8,167 bases of DNA. It comes from an uncultured beta proteobacterium. GTDB taxonomy: Bacteria > Pseudomonadota > Gammaproteobacteria > Burkholderiales > Rhodocyclaceae. Positions 7,285-8,167 of this stretch are shown here, piece after piece (positions within the stretch are counted from its first letter, which is position 1; each line of letters opens with the position of its first letter). The translations under genes were made by a program, and so were the position numbers. Below the pieces are notes generated by a model that saw only the letters and a list, made by a program, of their open reading frames with translations, was not told the DNA's origin and made no database searches. The DNA lies in the NCBI GenBank assembly GCA_903933395.1, contig CAIZKA010000464.1, positions 1 to 8,167 of the forward strand. The letters run 5' to 3'.

Positions 7285-8037
7285 CTAGGACGAGCACGCG
7301 TGCCGCTGCACAGCCTGCAGGATCTCGCCGTTGCCCCTGTCCTGGACGAAGGCCGCCACGCCCAGGTCGGCACGCTTCCAGCCGGGTTCCAGTACGATCT
7401 GCTGGCGCAGGGCGAGGCGCCCGTCCGCGTCAGGCTGGAGCGGGCCGATCAGGCGGCGCACCACGTAGTCGTGGCGCAAGACCTTGCCGCCGTTCTCGCC
7501 GGCAAGCACCACGGACTCGAGACTATTTTCATACAGCGCAAGCCAGGCCTCCGCTCCGGGCTTGGCCACGGTGACCGATCCGCTCACCGTGAGTTGCCCA
7601 CCGTTCGCGGCACCCAGTTCGAGCGCGATGGCGGCGCCGGCCGGCAGTCCGCCGGCGCCGTCGAGCGGACTCGCGGCGCCGCGCCAGTCGCGGCCGTTCC
7701 TGAGGAATTGCGGCGTATACACCGAGCGCGAGCGGGCCAGGCCGGCCATCGCGTACTGGCGCTGGGTATATTGGGGGCTGGCAAAGCGGTCGCTCCAACC
7801 CAGGCGATCCCAGTAATCGACATGGAAGGCCAGCGGCACCAGACGCCCGGCGAATGCGGCCTGAGTCTTCCACTGCGACAGCCGCCGGTCAGCCGGAGGG
7901 CAACTGTCGCAGCCTTCCGAGGTGTAGAGCTCTAGCAAAACGGCGCGCTGTTCGCCGCTCTGGGCAACGCAGGCCGGCGCAGCAGCAGCGGGGCCGAGGC
8001 AGGCCAGCAGCAGCGCGGTCGATACGTGGAATTTCAT
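7285..8037 (-). CDS. Secreted DUF1223 protein with thioredoxin-like CxxC motif
   Basis: A 250-residue protein of the DUF1223 family. Residues 1-20 are a probable signal peptide (Lys2, hydrophobic core, run of Ala, then PAC), so it should be in the periplasm or be secreted. After it comes the family hallmark VLLELYTSEGCDSCPPADR, with Cys43 and Cys46 forming a CDSC motif like a thioredoxin-fold active site, then HVDYWDRLGW and YTPQ stretches typical of the family. The C-terminal half (~125-250) looks like a beta-rich domain. The function is not established; a redox or copper-related role is sometimes proposed by analogy with thioredoxin folds, and here I infer only a possible disulphide chemistry. 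Cys23 and Cys248 are additional cysteines. GGAG seven bases before the ATG supports the start. It points towards xerD and is divergent from whatever begins at 8131. Confidence 0.9.
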   Translation of the reverse strand: MKFHVSTALLLACLGPAAAAPACVAQSGEQRAVLLELYTSEGCDSCPPADRRLSQWKTQAAFAGRLVPLAFHVDYWDRLGWSDRFASPQYTQRQYAMAGLARSRSVYTPQFLRNGRDWRGAASPLDGAGGLPAGAAIALELGAANGGQLTVSGSVTVAKPGAEAWLALYENSLESVVLAGENGGKVLRHDYVVRRLIGPLQPDADGRLALRQQIVLEPGWKRADLGVAAFVQDRGNGEILQAVQRHACSS

Positions 8038-8117
8038 GGTGTGGCTCCGGGCGGAACGAGCAGGGTGCTCCCCGTCTTGGTCGCCGCAGCGGCGGATTCC
8101 TTACGCCGCGAGAGGGG

Positions 8118-8123
8118 TAAAAT
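8118..8123 (+). promoter_or_regulatory. Possible -10 box before the right-edge gene
   Basis: TAAAAT lies eight bases before the ATG at 8131 in an otherwise GC-rich 93-bp divergent gap. The best upstream partner at 17-base spacing is GATTCC (8095-8100), a poor -35 match. If it is real, the transcript would begin almost at the start codon, giving a very short or absent leader. Only weakly supported. Confidence 0.3.
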
Positions 8124-8130
8124 CATCCGC

Positions 8131-8167
8131 ATGAGACACGCTACCAGCTACCCGGACACGGGCCCCG
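8131..8167 (+). CDS. Possible start of an unidentified gene (partial, runs off right edge)
   Basis: An ATG at 8131 opens a frame for 12 codons (MRHATSYPDTGP) to the window edge. A purine-rich AGAGGGG at 8111-8117 could be a ribosome site but sits 13 bases away, longer than usual, and a TAAAAT box lies between them. The divergent arrangement with the DUF1223 gene makes a gene start here plausible. Twelve residues are too few to name a family. Confidence 0.4.
   Translation, partial: MRHATSYPDTGP

Noticed and set aside
7300..7935. A 211-codon plus-strand frame opposite the DUF1223 gene
   Set aside because: No family features and no ribosome site, whereas the minus strand encodes a signal peptide and DUF1223 motifs.
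8082..8094. Perfect 13-base palindrome CGCCGC-A-GCGGCG near the right edge
   Set aside because: Such short all-GC palindromes are expected by chance in DNA of this composition, and nothing ties it to a regulator.
1..8167. CRISPR arrays, tRNA or rRNA genes, insertion sequences, toxin-antitoxin or defence genes
   Set aside because: No regularly spaced repeats, RNA-gene signatures, transposase motifs or defence domains were seen on either strand. XerD is the chromosomal recombinase, not evidence for a mobile element.

Overview
This 8.2 kb window is high-GC DNA from a Gram-negative proteobacterium. The gene content (TAXI-type TRAP transporter with DUF1850, an ogt-xerD pair, a DUF1223 protein, and a CGTCATTCC-type intergenic palindrome) fits a betaproteobacterium, perhaps near Rhodocyclales. 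That placement is an inference from recalled gene content, not from a phylogenetic marker. Coding density is high and there is no phage, insertion sequence, CRISPR array, RNA gene or defence system that I can support.

Layout. Bases 1-2192 (minus strand) hold most of a three-part membrane protein: a SulP anion transporter core, a STAS domain and a C-terminal cyclic-nucleotide-binding domain; its C-terminus runs off the left edge. A 140-bp divergent intergenic region (2193-2332) separates it from a plus-strand chain of five genes that touch or overlap: a TAXI solute-binding protein (2333-3280), a fused DctQ-DctM TRAP permease (3293-5416), a small DUF1850 protein (5416-5787), an Ogt-type DNA-protein alkyltransferase (5784-6248) and the tyrosine recombinase XerD (6235-7140). 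The spacings are +12, -1, -4 and -14 bases, so all five could be on one transcript with coupled translation.

The convergent gap 7141-7284 carries an 82-bp imperfect inverted repeat with two 28-base arms. Beyond it, on the minus strand, is a secreted DUF1223 protein with a CxxC motif (7285-8037). At the right edge a possible plus-strand gene begins at 8131 but only 12 codons are visible.

How the genes work together. The binding protein should capture a carboxylate-like solute in the periplasm and hand it to the ion-driven fused permease; DUF1850 is a known companion of such systems, with unknown role. Ogt and XerD have no obvious functional link to transport, and the overlap probably reflects compact gene packing. 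The window looks like mostly ordinary chromosomal housekeeping and transport DNA. I did not find a convincing new system. The points most worth a second look are the nucleotide-binding SulP fusion, the transporter-to-xerD gene chain and the intergenic palindrome.
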